Of a DNA stretch of 53,447 nt, positions 15,486 through 24,994 are shown in pieces. The stretch covers positions 1 through 53,447 of the forward strand of contig JAHBYZ010000021.1 in NCBI GenBank assembly GCA_019635695.1. Direction: 5' to 3'. Each line of letters starts with the position of its first letter. The stretch's first letter is position 1. The stretch comes from Rhizobiaceae bacterium. GTDB taxonomy: Bacteria; Pseudomonadota; Alphaproteobacteria; Rhizobiales; Rhizobiaceae. A model generated the notes under the pieces. It searched no databases and had not been told where the DNA came from. It worked only from the letters and a program-made list of their open reading frames with translations. A program made the position numbers and the translations under genes.

Positions 15486-16537
15486 TGTCCCACCCAGCGC
15501 GAGAACAGCGATGTCGACAGTGCGCGTCCCGCCGCCTTCTCGCGGATGACGAGTTCCCCGGACTCCACCGCGCCGCCCATGCCGGCAAACGTATCGCGCA
15601 TCAGCGCGTGGATGGCGAAGAAGGACGAGCGGATGGAATAGGCCGTCAGCACGACCGCCAGCGGCTTCGGCGTCAGGATTTCGCGCACCAACTCGGTCAT
15701 GCCGGGCAGGTGGTCGAACAGCTGCCACACCTCGCCCTTCGGCCCGCGGCCGAACTGCGGCGGATCGAATAGCACGATGTCGTAGCGGCTGCCTCGCCTC
15801 GCCTCGCGCTCGGCGAACTTCTGGGCGTCGTCGACGATCCAGCGGATCGGTTTTGTCCCCAGTCCCGCGAGCTCCTGATTCTCGCGCGCCCACAACGTCG
15901 CCTTCTTGGAGGCGTCGACATGGGTGACCTCGGCCCCCGCGCGCGCTGCGGCCAGCGAGGCGAGGCCGGTATAGCCGAACAGGTTGAGCACCTTCACGGG
16001 CCGTCTGGCCTCTCTGATCAGGCTCTCCATGTGGCGCCAGTGCGATGCCTGCTCGGGAAACACGCCGACATGGCGGAAGGATGTGAAACGGCCGAGATAG
16101 TCGATGCCGTCATGCTTCATCGGCCATGTCTCGCCGAGTGCTCCCTTGGGAAAGCGCCAGCGGCCCATGCCTTCCTCGTCGGTGTCGCCCGTGAAGATCG
16201 CGTCGGCCTTCGCCCACTCTTTCTCGGGCAACGCCCTTCGCCAGATCGCCTGCCCCTCCGGCCGCACGATCAGATACTGGCCGTAGCGCTCAAGCTTCTC
16301 GCCGTCGCCCGAATCGATCAGCGCATAGTCGTCGGAAGGCAGCACCTCGAGGATCACCGGCACGCGCTCGGCCGGCAACTTTCCTTCGCGACGCGGGAGA
16401 TGCGCCTTCGGCGCGGCCTCGACTGCCTGTCGCGCCGGCTGCAGCCCCGCTTCCGGCTGGCGCGGGCGCGGTGGTTCACCCGGGCGGTCACGCCGCTTTT
16501 CGGGGCGTCCGTCTCGCTGATGTCGCTGCGGTTTCAA
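15482..16537 (-). CDS. Class I SAM-dependent (RlmI/RlmK-like) methyltransferase
   Basis: Protein of about 351 residues. The Rossmann methyltransferase core shows motif I VLNLFGYTGLASLAAARAGAE, acidic motif II THVDASK and catalytic-type motif IV LFDPPQFGRG. This resembles the RlmI-type 23S rRNA cytosine-C5 methyltransferase group, without their PUA domain. The first 55 residues are Arg/Pro/Gln-rich and probably disordered, perhaps RNA-binding. The start is TTG 16537, with GGAG 7 bases upstream; no usable ATG precedes the conserved part. It forms an overlapping three-gene unit with the TrmH-family gene and lspA. Confidence 0.85.
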   Translation of the reverse strand: MKPQRHQRDGRPEKRRDRPGEPPRPRQPEAGLQPARQAVEAAPKAHLPRREGKLPAERVPVILEVLPSDDYALIDSGDGEKLERYGQYLIVRPEGQAIWRRALPEKEWAKADAIFTGDTDEEGMGRWRFPKGALGETWPMKHDGIDYLGRFTSFRHVGVFPEQASHWRHMESLIREARRPVKVLNLFGYTGLASLAAARAGAEVTHVDASKKATLWARENQELAGLGTKPIRWIVDDAQKFAEREARRGSRYDIVLFDPPQFGRGPKGEVWQLFDHLPGMTELVREILTPKPLAVVLTAYSIRSSFFAIHALMRDTFAGMGGAVESGELVIREKAAGRALSTSLFSRWVGQ

Positions 16538-16597
16538 GCGCTGCTCCGCATGGTGCCGGCGCTTGTGCCATAGCGGACGGGCGGGAGCAACGCGCCG

Positions 16598-17755
16598 CTA
16601 GAGCAATCCCCGCCGCGCCAGATTGGCCATCAATGCCGACACGCCGAACGTCCAGGGCGGGCAGTCGCGCGACAGCGACACCGTATTGACCAGCGCGCCG
16701 AACCCCGGTGCGGCTATCTTCACCACGTCCCCGACCTTGTGGGTAAAGCCGCTGCCCTTCTCGCCGCGATCCGCCGTCGGCGCGAACAGCGTGCCGAGGA
16801 ACAGGACAAAACCGTCGGGATACTGGTGATGGCGGCCGTGCGCGTGGGCGACGAGGTCGAGCGGGTCGCGCGAGATGCGGTTCATCGAGCTTCGGCCCTT
16901 GAGCTCGTAGCCCTCCGGCCCGGTCACATCGAGCGTCAGTTCGGCGTTGCGCACGTCGTCGATGCCGAACGTGTCGTCGAACAGGCGGATGAACGGGCCG
17001 ATCGCGCTCGAAGCGTTGTTATCCTTGGCCTTGCCGAGCAGCAGCGCCGAGCGGCCCTCGATATCGCGCAGATTGACGTCGTTGCCGAGGGTCCCGCCCT
17101 TCACGCGGCCCTTGGAATCGACGGCCAGAACAACCTCTGGCTCGGGATTGTTCCACGAGGAATCGTGGTGCAGCCCGACCTCCGCGCCCCAGCCCACCGA
17201 CGACAGCACGGGCGCCTTGGTGAACACCTCGGCGTCCTTGCCGATGCCGACCTCCAGATACTGGCTCCAGATGCCTTCCTCGATCAGCGCGGCCTTGACC
17301 TTCATGGCTTCCGGCGAGCCGGCGCGCAGCTTCGCCATACTGTCGCCGATCAGCGCCTCGACGCGGGCGCGCACCGCCGCCGCGCGTGTCGCATCGCCCG
17401 CTGCGCGCTCCTCGATGACACGCTCGATCATGGAATTGGCGAACGTCACGCCGCAGGCCTTCACCACCTGCAAATCGTTGGGCGCGAGCAGGTGGATGGC
17501 GCTGGCGTCGCGGGCGCGGCTCGCCTTCGCCACCTCGTCCAGCGAGCCCACCCGGCGGCCCTTGGCCTTGCGCACGACGGCGACCGGGTCGTCTGCTTCG
17601 AGCAGCGCGCTCATGGTCGGGTGCGCGGCGGAGGTGATGTCGAACAGCGCGCCGTCGCGCAGCACGACGAGCGCCGGGCCTTGCTGGTCCGGCTGCCACA
17701 CACGGCCGACGAGGGTTCCACGCGCGGTTCCGGAATCGACGATCGACCAGTCCAA
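16598..17755 (-). CDS. Fumarylacetoacetate hydrolase (FAH) family protein
   Basis: Protein of 385 residues. The C-terminal FAH fold carries the metal-binding set: E of YLEVGIGKDAEVF, and the E pair in NNPEPEVVLAV with the following GNDVNLRDIEGRS block. FAH relatives hydrolyse C-C bonds in diketo acids or hydrate and dehydrate sugar acids; this longer form resembles those in sugar-acid or aromatic catabolism, but the substrate is not known. The start is TTG 17755 with a strong GGGAGGAG 4 bases upstream. It lies 60 bp after the last permease gene of the BMP-type importer, so it is probably expressed with it. Confidence 0.88.
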   Translation of the reverse strand: MDWSIVDSGTARGTLVGRVWQPDQQGPALVVLRDGALFDITSAAHPTMSALLEADDPVAVVRKAKGRRVGSLDEVAKASRARDASAIHLLAPNDLQVVKACGVTFANSMIERVIEERAAGDATRAAAVRARVEALIGDSMAKLRAGSPEAMKVKAALIEEGIWSQYLEVGIGKDAEVFTKAPVLSSVGWGAEVGLHHDSSWNNPEPEVVLAVDSKGRVKGGTLGNDVNLRDIEGRSALLLGKAKDNNASSAIGPFIRLFDDTFGIDDVRNAELTLDVTGPEGYELKGRSSMNRISRDPLDLVAHAHGRHHQYPDGFVLFLGTLFAPTADRGEKGSGFTHKVGDVVKIAAPGFGALVNTVSLSRDCPPWTFGVSALMANLARRGLL

Positions 17756-17815
17756 GGCGCTCCTCCCTCGCTTGTGGCGGCGCGACCTTACACGGTTCGC
17801 GCCCCGATGGTAGCG

Positions 17816-18760
17816 CTACCGCTCGCCTTTCTGATAAGGGATCATCAGCGCCTTGGGATAGGTCGCGCGGCGCGCCACAAGTACCAGCGCTGCGATCGAC
17901 AGAACGTAAGGCAGCATCAGGAAGACCTGATACGGCAGCACGCCGCCGGAAAGCTGCTGCAGCCTGATCTGGTAGGCGTCGAAGGCGGCGAACAGCACGG
18001 CGCCGAGCAGCGCCTTGCCCGGCCGCCACGAGCCGAACACGACGAGCGCGATGCAGATCCAGCCGCGGCCGTTGACCATCTCGAAGAAGAACGAGTTGAA
18101 GGCTGACATGGTGAGGAACGCGCCGCCGATGGCCATCAGCGCGCTGCCGGCCATCACCGCGCCCATGCGGATCGCCGTGACGGAGATGCCCTGCGCCTCG
18201 ACGGCCGACGGGTTCTCGCCCGCCGCGCGCACGGCGAGCCCGAGCGGCGTGCGGGCCAGCACATAGGCCACGACGGCGACGGTGACATAGGCGAGATAGG
18301 TCAGCGGCGTCTGGTTGAACAAAGCCGGGCCGACCACCGGGATGTCCGACAGCAGCGGGATCGGAACCGGCAGGAACGGCTCGATCTTCGGCGGTGACGT
18401 CACTTCGGGCAACACCACGCGGTAGGTGAAGTAGGTCAGGCTGGTGGCTAGCAGCGTGATGCCGATGCCGACGACGTGCTGCGACAGGCCGAGCGGCACG
18501 GTCAGCGTCGCGTGCAGCAGGCCGAAGGCGGCGCCGGCGAGCGCAGCGACCAGCACGCCGAACCACAGATCGCCGCCCAGATAGACGGTCAGCCAGCCGG
18601 CGAAGGCCCCGACCACCATGATGCCCTCGATGCCGAGATTGAGCACCCCGGCGCGCTCGCAGATCAGTTCGCCCATGGTTGCGAAGATCAGCGGCGACGC
18701 GATGCGGATCGCGGCCACCCAGAACGAGGCTGTGAACAGGATTTCGAGGGCTTCGGTCAC
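17816..18760 (-). CDS. ABC importer permease 2, BMP/nucleoside type (NupQ/YufQ-like)
   Basis: Inner-membrane permease of 314 residues with about nine hydrophobic segments. Family blocks are PLIFATMGELICERAGVLN near the N-terminus and EGIMVVGAFAGW, with AVRAAGENPSAVEAQGI in the cytoplasmic coupling loop, typical of the purine nucleoside BMP-transporter permeases. The start is GTG 18760, overlapping the stop of permease 1 by GTGA. It pairs with the permease encoded immediately upstream. Confidence 0.92.
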   Translation of the reverse strand: MTEALEILFTASFWVAAIRIASPLIFATMGELICERAGVLNLGIEGIMVVGAFAGWLTVYLGGDLWFGVLVAALAGAAFGLLHATLTVPLGLSQHVVGIGITLLATSLTYFTYRVVLPEVTSPPKIEPFLPVPIPLLSDIPVVGPALFNQTPLTYLAYVTVAVVAYVLARTPLGLAVRAAGENPSAVEAQGISVTAIRMGAVMAGSALMAIGGAFLTMSAFNSFFFEMVNGRGWICIALVVFGSWRPGKALLGAVLFAAFDAYQIRLQQLSGGVLPYQVFLMLPYVLSIAALVLVARRATYPKALMIPYQKGER

Positions 18761-19806
18761 CGCCACCTCACCCGATACCGCGTCAGCATGATCGCCACGA
18801 CCATCGTCAGCAGCGCCAGCGCCACCATCACATCGGCGATGTAGGAGGGGACGCCCGCCGCGCGGCTCATGGCATCTGCGCCAACGAAGATGCCGGCGAC
18901 GAAGATCGCCGACACCACCACGCCGAGCGGGTTGAGCAGCGCCAGCATGGCCACCACGATGCCCGAATAGCCATAGCCGGGAGAGAGATCGAGCGTCAGG
19001 TTGCCCTTGAGCCCTGCCACCTCGGAGAAGCCGGCCAGCGCCGCCAGCCCGCCGGAAAACAGCGCCGTCTTCATCAGCACGCGATTGACCGGAATGCCGG
19101 CGAAGCGCGCCGCTTCGGGGTTGTGCCCGACCGCACGCATCTCGAAGCCGAGTGTGGTCTTCTTCATCACGATCCAGACCACGACAGCGGACAGGATGGC
19201 GAGGACAAATCCGTAATGCAGCCTGCGGCCGGTCACGATGCGCGGCAGGCGGGCATCGGCGATCAGCTTCTGCGATTGCGGCCAGCCGAGCCCCATCGGG
19301 TCCTTGAGCACGCCTTCGAGCAGCATCGAGACAAACAGGACCATGATGAAGTTGATGAGCAGCGTGGTCACCACCTCGTCCACTCCGAAGCGGATCTTCA
19401 GTACAGCCGGGCCGGCGAGCAGCATCGCGCCGGCGAGGATTGCCGCGGCTATCATCAGTGGGAGCAAAACGACCGCCGGCAGGGGCAGAGCCCCGGTGCC
19501 GAGCACCACGGTGATGATCGCGCCCGCGTAAAGCTGCGCCTCCGCGCCGATGTTCCACAGCCTGGCGCGGAAGGCGACGGCGACGGCCAGCCCGGTGAAG
19601 ATCAGCGGCGTCGCGCGCGTCAGCGTCTCCATCAGCGCGAACTGCGAGCCGGCGGCACCTTTCAGCACCAGCCCGAAGACGGTGAAGGGCGACGCTCCGG
19701 CGACCAGCACCAGCAGCGACGCGATGACCACGGTGACGAGGATCGCGCCGGCCGGATACAGAATCGAAGCCAGCGCGGATGGCGAAACGACGGGCTCAAG
19801 CCGCAT
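18757..19806 (-). CDS. ABC importer permease 1, BMP/nucleoside type (NupP/YufP-like)
   Basis: Inner-membrane permease of about 349 residues. Blocks such as LTRATPLIFTGLAVAVAFRA, WNIGAEAQLYAGA, FGVDEVVTTLLINFIM and the coupling loop MRAVGHNPEAARFAGI identify the nucleoside-type permease family. Two ATG codons (19818 and 19806) are possible; 19806 gives the shorter overlap with the ATPase gene (11 bp). Together with the second permease it forms the translocation channel. Confidence 0.92.
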   Translation of the reverse strand: MRLEPVVSPSALASILYPAGAILVTVVIASLLVLVAGASPFTVFGLVLKGAAGSQFALMETLTRATPLIFTGLAVAVAFRARLWNIGAEAQLYAGAIITVVLGTGALPLPAVVLLPLMIAAAILAGAMLLAGPAVLKIRFGVDEVVTTLLINFIMVLFVSMLLEGVLKDPMGLGWPQSQKLIADARLPRIVTGRRLHYGFVLAILSAVVVWIVMKKTTLGFEMRAVGHNPEAARFAGIPVNRVLMKTALFSGGLAALAGFSEVAGLKGNLTLDLSPGYGYSGIVVAMLALLNPLGVVVSAIFVAGIFVGADAMSRAAGVPSYIADVMVALALLTMVVAIMLTRYRVRWR

Positions 19807-21319
19807 GGGCGGCCCCATCCGATCCCGCGCCGGCCATCATCGCGCCGATCTCGGCGGTCGTCTTTTCGCCGCGCGAAAACGGTTCGGAGAGACGGCCTCG
19901 ATACATCACCGCGATGCGGTCGGCGAGCGCCAGCACCTCGTCGAGATCCTCCGAGATGAGCAGCACCGCCGCGCCCCGTGCGCGCGCAGCCAGCAGCCGC
20001 TCCTGCACATAGGCGACCGCGCCGACATCCAGCCCGCGCGTCGGCTGGTTGGCGAGGATGATGGCCGGGTCGCCATCAAGCGCGCGGCCGAGAATCAGCT
20101 TCTGCATGTTGCCGCCGGACAGCAGGCGGATGCGCGCGTCCGGGCCGGGGCACTTGACCTCGTAGTCGCCGATCACCTGCTCGGCAAAGCCGCGCATCGC
20201 CCGGCCGTTGAGAAAGCCGGATTTCGAGAAGCGCGGCGAGCGGTAGGCTTCCAGCGCGACGTTTTCGGCGATCGTCATGTCGCCGATGGTCCCGGTCGAG
20301 TGGCGGTCTTCCGGGATGCGGCCGATGCCGGCGGCGAGGGCCGCGCGCGGCGACCAGCCTGCCTCGGGTCTGCCGTTGATGGACAGGCTGCCGGACGACG
20401 GCGCTGCCATGCCCGCAACCAGCGCGGCGAGCGTTGCCTGCCCGTTGCCCGACACGCCGGCTATGCCGACGATCTCGCCGCCGTGGAGTCGCAGCGAGAC
20501 GCCGTCGAGGCGGACACCCGGGCCGGCGGTGGACACGCCGTCCAGCTGCATCAGCACCGCGCCGCGCGGCACCGGCTCGACCGCCGGCGGCAGCACTTCG
20601 CGCCCGACCATGAGCTTCGCCAGCTCGTGCACGTCGGTGTCGGCGGTGCGCCGCTCGCCGGCGACCTTGCCGCCGTGCAGCACGATCACGCGGTCGCTGC
20701 CGGCCATCACCTCATGCAGCTTGTGCGAGATGAAGATGACCGACAGCCCGCCCGCCGTCAGCTTGCGCAGGGTCTCGAACAGCGCCCGGCTCTCGGCCGG
20801 CGTCAGCACGGCGGTAGGCTCGTCCAGGATCAGCACCTTCGCGTCGCGGTAGAGCGCCTTGACGATCTCGACGCGCTGGCGCTCGCCGACCGCCAGCGCC
20901 GAAACAAGCGCCGAGGGGTTAACGGCGAGGCCGAATTCGCTGGTGATCTCCGCAATGCGCCGGCGTGCCTTCTCGCGGTCGAAGCGCGGTGACAGAAGCG
21001 GCTGCGTGCCGAGCGCGATGTTGTCGAGAACGCTCAAGTTCTCGGCCAGCGTGAAATGCTGGTGCACCATGCCGATGCCTGCTGTCAGCGCGGCGCGCGG
21101 ATCGCCCGGCGGCAGCTGTTTGCCGAACGCCTCGACCGTCCCTTCGTCGGCTACGTAATGGCCGAACAGGATGTTCATCAGCGTCGTCTTGCCTGCCCCG
21201 TTCTCGCCAAGCAGCGCCAGCACCTCGCCCTGCGCCAGCTCGAACGAGATGGCATCGTTGGCCGTAAGCGGGCCGAAGCGCTTGGTGATGCCGGACAGGC
21301 GGAGGACGGGTGCCGTCAT
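19796..21319 (-). CDS. ABC importer ATPase with two nucleotide-binding domains, BMP/nucleoside type
   Basis: Protein of 507 residues, the duplicated architecture of RbsA/NupO-type ATPases. NBD1 is canonical: Walker A GENGAGKTT, Q-loop VHQHFTL, a divergent signature LAVGERQ, Walker B LILDEPTAVL and H-switch FISHK. NBD2 has degenerate Walker A GVSGNGQATL (no lysine), signature LLSGGNMQK and ANQPTRGLD in the Walker B region; this asymmetry is normal for the family. ATG 21319 is chosen over an upstream in-frame codon at 21340. It lies between the binding-protein gene and the permease genes. Confidence 0.94.
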   Translation of the reverse strand: MTAPVLRLSGITKRFGPLTANDAISFELAQGEVLALLGENGAGKTTLMNILFGHYVADEGTVEAFGKQLPPGDPRAALTAGIGMVHQHFTLAENLSVLDNIALGTQPLLSPRFDREKARRRIAEITSEFGLAVNPSALVSALAVGERQRVEIVKALYRDAKVLILDEPTAVLTPAESRALFETLRKLTAGGLSVIFISHKLHEVMAGSDRVIVLHGGKVAGERRTADTDVHELAKLMVGREVLPPAVEPVPRGAVLMQLDGVSTAGPGVRLDGVSLRLHGGEIVGIAGVSGNGQATLAALVAGMAAPSSGSLSINGRPEAGWSPRAALAAGIGRIPEDRHSTGTIGDMTIAENVALEAYRSPRFSKSGFLNGRAMRGFAEQVIGDYEVKCPGPDARIRLLSGGNMQKLILGRALDGDPAIILANQPTRGLDVGAVAYVQERLLAARARGAAVLLISEDLDEVLALADRIAVMYRGRLSEPFSRGEKTTAEIGAMMAGAGSDGAAHAA

Positions 21320-21370
21320 GGGAACGCGCGGGCGGTCCACGACCGCCCCCGCTCGCCCTTTGAATGGGCG

Positions 21371-22390
21371 CTAGCTCGACTTCGGCTCTTCGTCGTTGAT
21401 GGTCACGGTGAACGTCCCCGCCTTGATGGCGGCTTCCTTCTCTTTGACCTTGGCCATCACGTCGGCCGGCACCTTGCCCTCGAATGTACCGAGCGGCGCG
21501 ATCGAGCAGCCGCCTTCCTTCATGAAGGAATAGACGCCGTAGTCGGCCGCCTTGAATGTGCCGGCCTTCACTTCCGCGATCGCCTTGTCGAGCGTCGGCT
21601 CGAAGTGCCACAGCGCCGAGGCAATCACCGTGTCAGGATAGTCGGCCTGCGTGTCGATGACGTTGCCGATTGCCAGAACGCCCTTTTCCTTGGCCGCGTC
21701 GGACACGCCGAAACGCTCGGCGTAGAGCACGTCGGCTCCCCCGTCGATCTGCGCGAACGCCGTCTCCTTGGCCTTGGGCGGGTCGAACCACGAGCCGATG
21801 AAGGCGACCTGGAAGGCGATGTCCGGCGCGCTTTCCTTCGCGCCTGCCATGAAGGCGTGCATCAGCCGGTTCACTTCGGGGATCGGGAAGCCGCCGACCA
21901 TGCCGATCTTCTTCGACTTGGTCATCGCACCGGCGATGATGCCGGTGAGGTAGGAGGCGTCCTGGATGTAGTTGTCGAATGGCGCGAAGTTCGGCACCGC
22001 GTCGTCGGGCTTGAACGACGAGCCCATCAGGAAAGCCGTGTCCGGATAGTCGGCCGCCACCGAGCGCGCCGCGTCCTCGACGCCGAACACCTCGCCGAGG
22101 ATCAGCTTGTTGCCGGCTTCGGCATATTCGCGCATCACGCGCTCATAGTCGGTGTTGGACACGTTTTCGGTCGCGACATATTCGATGTCGCCGCGGTCGC
22201 GCGCGGTGACGGCGGCCTTGTGGATGCGGCTCACCCATTGCTGCTCGAACGGCACGGTGTAGACCGCCGCGACCTTCAGCTTTTCCTGGGCGAAGAGACG
22301 GCCCGGCATCAAGGTCAGTGCCGCAGCACCGGCGCCGAGCTGAAGCGCCGAGCGGCGCGTGAAACGGAGATTGGATGGCATTTTCGACAT
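21371..22390 (-). CDS. BMP family ABC substrate-binding protein (nucleoside-like ligand)
   Basis: Periplasmic binding protein of 339 residues. The N-terminus has a twin-arginine-like signal (FTRRSALQLGAGAA) ending AFA/AQ-like at LFAQEK. The BMP domain follows with KVAAVYTVPFEQQW, GEVFGVEDAA and MVGGFPIPEVNRLMHAF. Family members bind purine nucleosides or related ligands; the ligand here is inferred. ATG 22390 follows an AGAGGG ribosome-binding site. It is the first gene of a five-gene minus-strand unit (binding protein, ATPase, two permeases, FAH hydrolase). The 178 bp upstream separates it from the divergent hydrolase gene and should hold both promoters. Confidence 0.93.
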   Translation of the reverse strand: MSKMPSNLRFTRRSALQLGAGAAALTLMPGRLFAQEKLKVAAVYTVPFEQQWVSRIHKAAVTARDRGDIEYVATENVSNTDYERVMREYAEAGNKLILGEVFGVEDAARSVAADYPDTAFLMGSSFKPDDAVPNFAPFDNYIQDASYLTGIIAGAMTKSKKIGMVGGFPIPEVNRLMHAFMAGAKESAPDIAFQVAFIGSWFDPPKAKETAFAQIDGGADVLYAERFGVSDAAKEKGVLAIGNVIDTQADYPDTVIASALWHFEPTLDKAIAEVKAGTFKAADYGVYSFMKEGGCSIAPLGTFEGKVPADVMAKVKEKEAAIKAGTFTVTINDEEPKSS

Positions 22391-22568
22391 TGTTCGACCC
22401 TCTGGCTGTTTTTCTGGCTGTGTGGTCCCGCCGATTTTTATCGTTTGGTCAACGATAGAGGCAAAGCCGGAGGCGCGGAAGGGGAGCGCGCAGCGATTCT
22501 CCAGCGGAAACCGCTGATGCCGGGCGCTGGGAAACGCGATATGTTGCCGGCCTGGGGAGGGACCGGCG

Positions 22569-23525
22569 ATGAAGGGGGTCTGTGTCGCGGCTCTGCTTGC
22601 CATGACGATTGCCGCTGCGGCGCAGCCCGTCTCGCGCGAGGTCGAGGCGACCGTGGCCGACGGCACGCTGCGCGGCACCCTGCTTGCCCCGGCCGCGGCG
22701 TCGAAGGCGGCCGCCGTGATCGTCGCCGGCTCCGGCCCGACCGACCGCAACGGCAACAGCCCGCTCGGCATCTCCGCTTCGACCTACCGCATGCTCGCCG
22801 AAGCCCTGGCTGAGCGGGGCGTAGCGACGGTGCGCTACGACAAGCGCGGCATCGGCGGCAGCGCGGCGGTCGCGCCCGACGCGAACGCCGTGACGGTAGC
22901 CGCCTTTGCCGGCGACGCAGCGGCCTGGATCGAGGTTGCGCGCCGGGAGGTGGGCACTCCCTGCGCCTGGCTGGTCGGCCATAGCGAGGGCGGGCTGATG
23001 TCGCTGGTGGCTGCGCAGGACAACGCGTCGGTTTGCGGGCTTGTCCTGTTGTCCGCGCCCGGCCGCCGCTTCGGCGACCTGCTGCGCGACCAGCTCTGGT
23101 CGAACCCGGCCAACTGGTTCCTGATGTCGGATGCGCTGCGCGCCATCGCGGCGCTGGAGCGTGGCGAGAAGGTCGACGTGTCGGGCATGCACGAGGCGCT
23201 GCAGCGGCTCTTCTACCCCGGCGTGCAGGGCTACCTGATCGACCTGTTCAGCCGCGACCCGGCTGCCCTCGCCGCAGCCGAGACCCGGCCGATGCTGATC
23301 GTACAGGGCGGCAACGACATCCAGGTAAAGCGCCTCGACTTCGACGCGCTCGCCGCCGCGCAGCCGAAGGCCGAGACGCTGTTCATGCTGGCGATGAACC
23401 ATGTGCTGAAGGACGTGCCGGAGAACGACCCGGCCGCTAATATCGGCTCCTACTCGAACCCGGATCTGCCGCTGGCCGCCGGCCTGGCCGATGAACTGGC
23501 AACATTTCTGACGAGGCGGCGCTGA
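22569..23525 (+). CDS. Secreted alpha/beta hydrolase
   Basis: Protein of 318 residues with a cleavable signal peptide (about 1-18). The alpha/beta hydrolase fold shows the oxyanion region VAGSGPTDRNGN, nucleophile S139 in VGHSEGG, a candidate acid D in QGGNDIQV and H in AMNHVLKD. ATG 22569 follows GGGAGGGACC. Secreted proteins of this form are usually annotated as esterases or peptidase-like hydrolases; the substrate is unknown. A CHAT protease gene lies 68 bp downstream on the same strand. Confidence 0.9.
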   Translation: MKGVCVAALLAMTIAAAAQPVSREVEATVADGTLRGTLLAPAAASKAAAVIVAGSGPTDRNGNSPLGISASTYRMLAEALAERGVATVRYDKRGIGGSAAVAPDANAVTVAAFAGDAAAWIEVARREVGTPCAWLVGHSEGGLMSLVAAQDNASVCGLVLLSAPGRRFGDLLRDQLWSNPANWFLMSDALRAIAALERGEKVDVSGMHEALQRLFYPGVQGYLIDLFSRDPAALAAAETRPMLIVQGGNDIQVKRLDFDALAAAQPKAETLFMLAMNHVLKDVPENDPAANIGSYSNPDLPLAAGLADELATFLTRRR

Positions 23526-23593
23526 GCGTCGCGCCATCTTCTGATCACGATCACGTGATTGTGTTCGACTGCAATGGGCTGGGGAGAGGGCGC

Positions 23594-24973
23594 GTGAACC
23601 GACGGCAATTGCTGGGTCTTGCTGCAACGGCGACCGTCGCCATGGCGGGCGTCGGCCGTGCGTGGGCGCAGCAGGCCGACCCGGTCGCGGCGCTGACCGA
23701 ATGCATCGACCACCACCGCAAATATCGCGCCTGCTTCGCCACCAAATTCCGCACCGGTTTCTGCGATTTCTCCGGCTTCGACGGACAGCCGACTACGCCG
23801 GAGAAGCTCCTGCGCATGCTGACTGTTGGCGGTGCGCGGCTGGAGCAGCTTTCGCAGCGCGGGCCGACTGCCGCGCTGCTCTATCATCTGCGCGACGACG
23901 GTCCCATGGACGTCTTCCTCCTCGACCGCGACGGACCGGTTGCCTTTGAGCGTACGCAGGGCGACATCGCCGCGATGCTCGGCGGCTTGCGCGTCACGCT
24001 CGACCTCGAAACCCGTGCCGCGACCCGCGGCGCCACGGCCATCGTCCGCAAGAAGGAGGCGCCGGAGGTCGCCGCGCTGGCCGTCGGCATCGCCGCCGTG
24101 TCGGAGCGCCTGCTGCCGGGCTCGGTCGGCCGGCGCCTGGCTTCCGGGGGATATGAGCGGCTGCTGGTCCTGCCGTCGGGCGCCGTCGGCCAGGCGCCGC
24201 TCTCCGCGCTGGTGCTTGCGGACGGCCGCGCACTGATCGACCAGGCGTCCATCTTGCTGCTGGCAGATCCCGAGGCGCTGTTCCTGAACGAGGACAATTT
24301 TCCCGATGTGTCGATGGCGGCGGAAGCGATGACCTTCGACACGCGCAGCGTCTTCTCGGGATCCAAGCTGCTTGTCGGCAATCCCGCCTTTGGCAAGGTG
24401 GAAGGCTGGCGCCTGCCGCCGCTCCCCGGTGCCGAGGCCGAGATCAGAAGCGTCGCGACCGAACTGGCCGCCGATGACGTGCTGACCGGCAAGGCCGCCA
24501 GCCAGAAGAAGATCCTCGCGTCGCTGCGGCAGATGCAGGAGAGCGGCGGCATCGCCTATTTCGCCACGCACGGCGTCTCCGACGCCGTCAATCCGATGGA
24601 CGGCAGCTTCCTTGCCGTTGCCGGCGGCCTGCTGCGCGGTCAGCAGATCCGCAAGCTGCGCATGGTCTACCGGCACCCGCTGGTTGTGATGAGCGCCTGC
24701 CAGTCGGGGCTGGGCAAGACCTTCGGCGGCGGCGGCTACGGCCTTGCGCGGGCCTGGTATGCTGCCGGCGCCGGGCAGGTGGTCGGCTCGCTGTGGAACG
24801 TCAGCGACGAGGGCACCAGCTACATGATGACGCGTTTCGCGCGCGCTCTCGCCGGCGGCGGTGAAACGGTGGAAGGCGCGTTGCGGCTGGCGATGCAGCA
24901 GACGCGGGACAATTTCTCCAGCGATCCGGCGATCTGGGCGAGCTTCACGAGCTTCGGCAATCCCGGCGCATAG
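23594..24973 (+). CDS. Secreted CHAT-domain (caspase-fold) protease
   Basis: Protein of 459 residues. It begins with a Tat-like signal (NRRQLLGLAATATVAMAGV, cleavage near AWAQ). The CHAT domain covers about residues 150-455, with catalytic H326 in YFATHGVSD and C369 in VVMSACQSGLGK, plus the family's VLPSGAVGQAPLSAL and VGSLWNVSDEGT blocks. No TPR repeats precede it, unlike many CHAT proteins. The start is GTG 23594 with GGGGAGAGG directly upstream; an ATG at 23555 would misplace the signal peptide. It is probably co-transcribed with the preceding hydrolase. Substrate and activation are unknown. Confidence 0.92.
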   Translation: MNRRQLLGLAATATVAMAGVGRAWAQQADPVAALTECIDHHRKYRACFATKFRTGFCDFSGFDGQPTTPEKLLRMLTVGGARLEQLSQRGPTAALLYHLRDDGPMDVFLLDRDGPVAFERTQGDIAAMLGGLRVTLDLETRAATRGATAIVRKKEAPEVAALAVGIAAVSERLLPGSVGRRLASGGYERLLVLPSGAVGQAPLSALVLADGRALIDQASILLLADPEALFLNEDNFPDVSMAAEAMTFDTRSVFSGSKLLVGNPAFGKVEGWRLPPLPGAEAEIRSVATELAADDVLTGKAASQKKILASLRQMQESGGIAYFATHGVSDAVNPMDGSFLAVAGGLLRGQQIRKLRMVYRHPLVVMSACQSGLGKTFGGGGYGLARAWYAAGAGQVVGSLWNVSDEGTSYMMTRFARALAGGGETVEGALRLAMQQTRDNFSSDPAIWASFTSFGNPGA

Positions 24974-24994
24974 CGCATCCGGCAAGCCGCCTCG

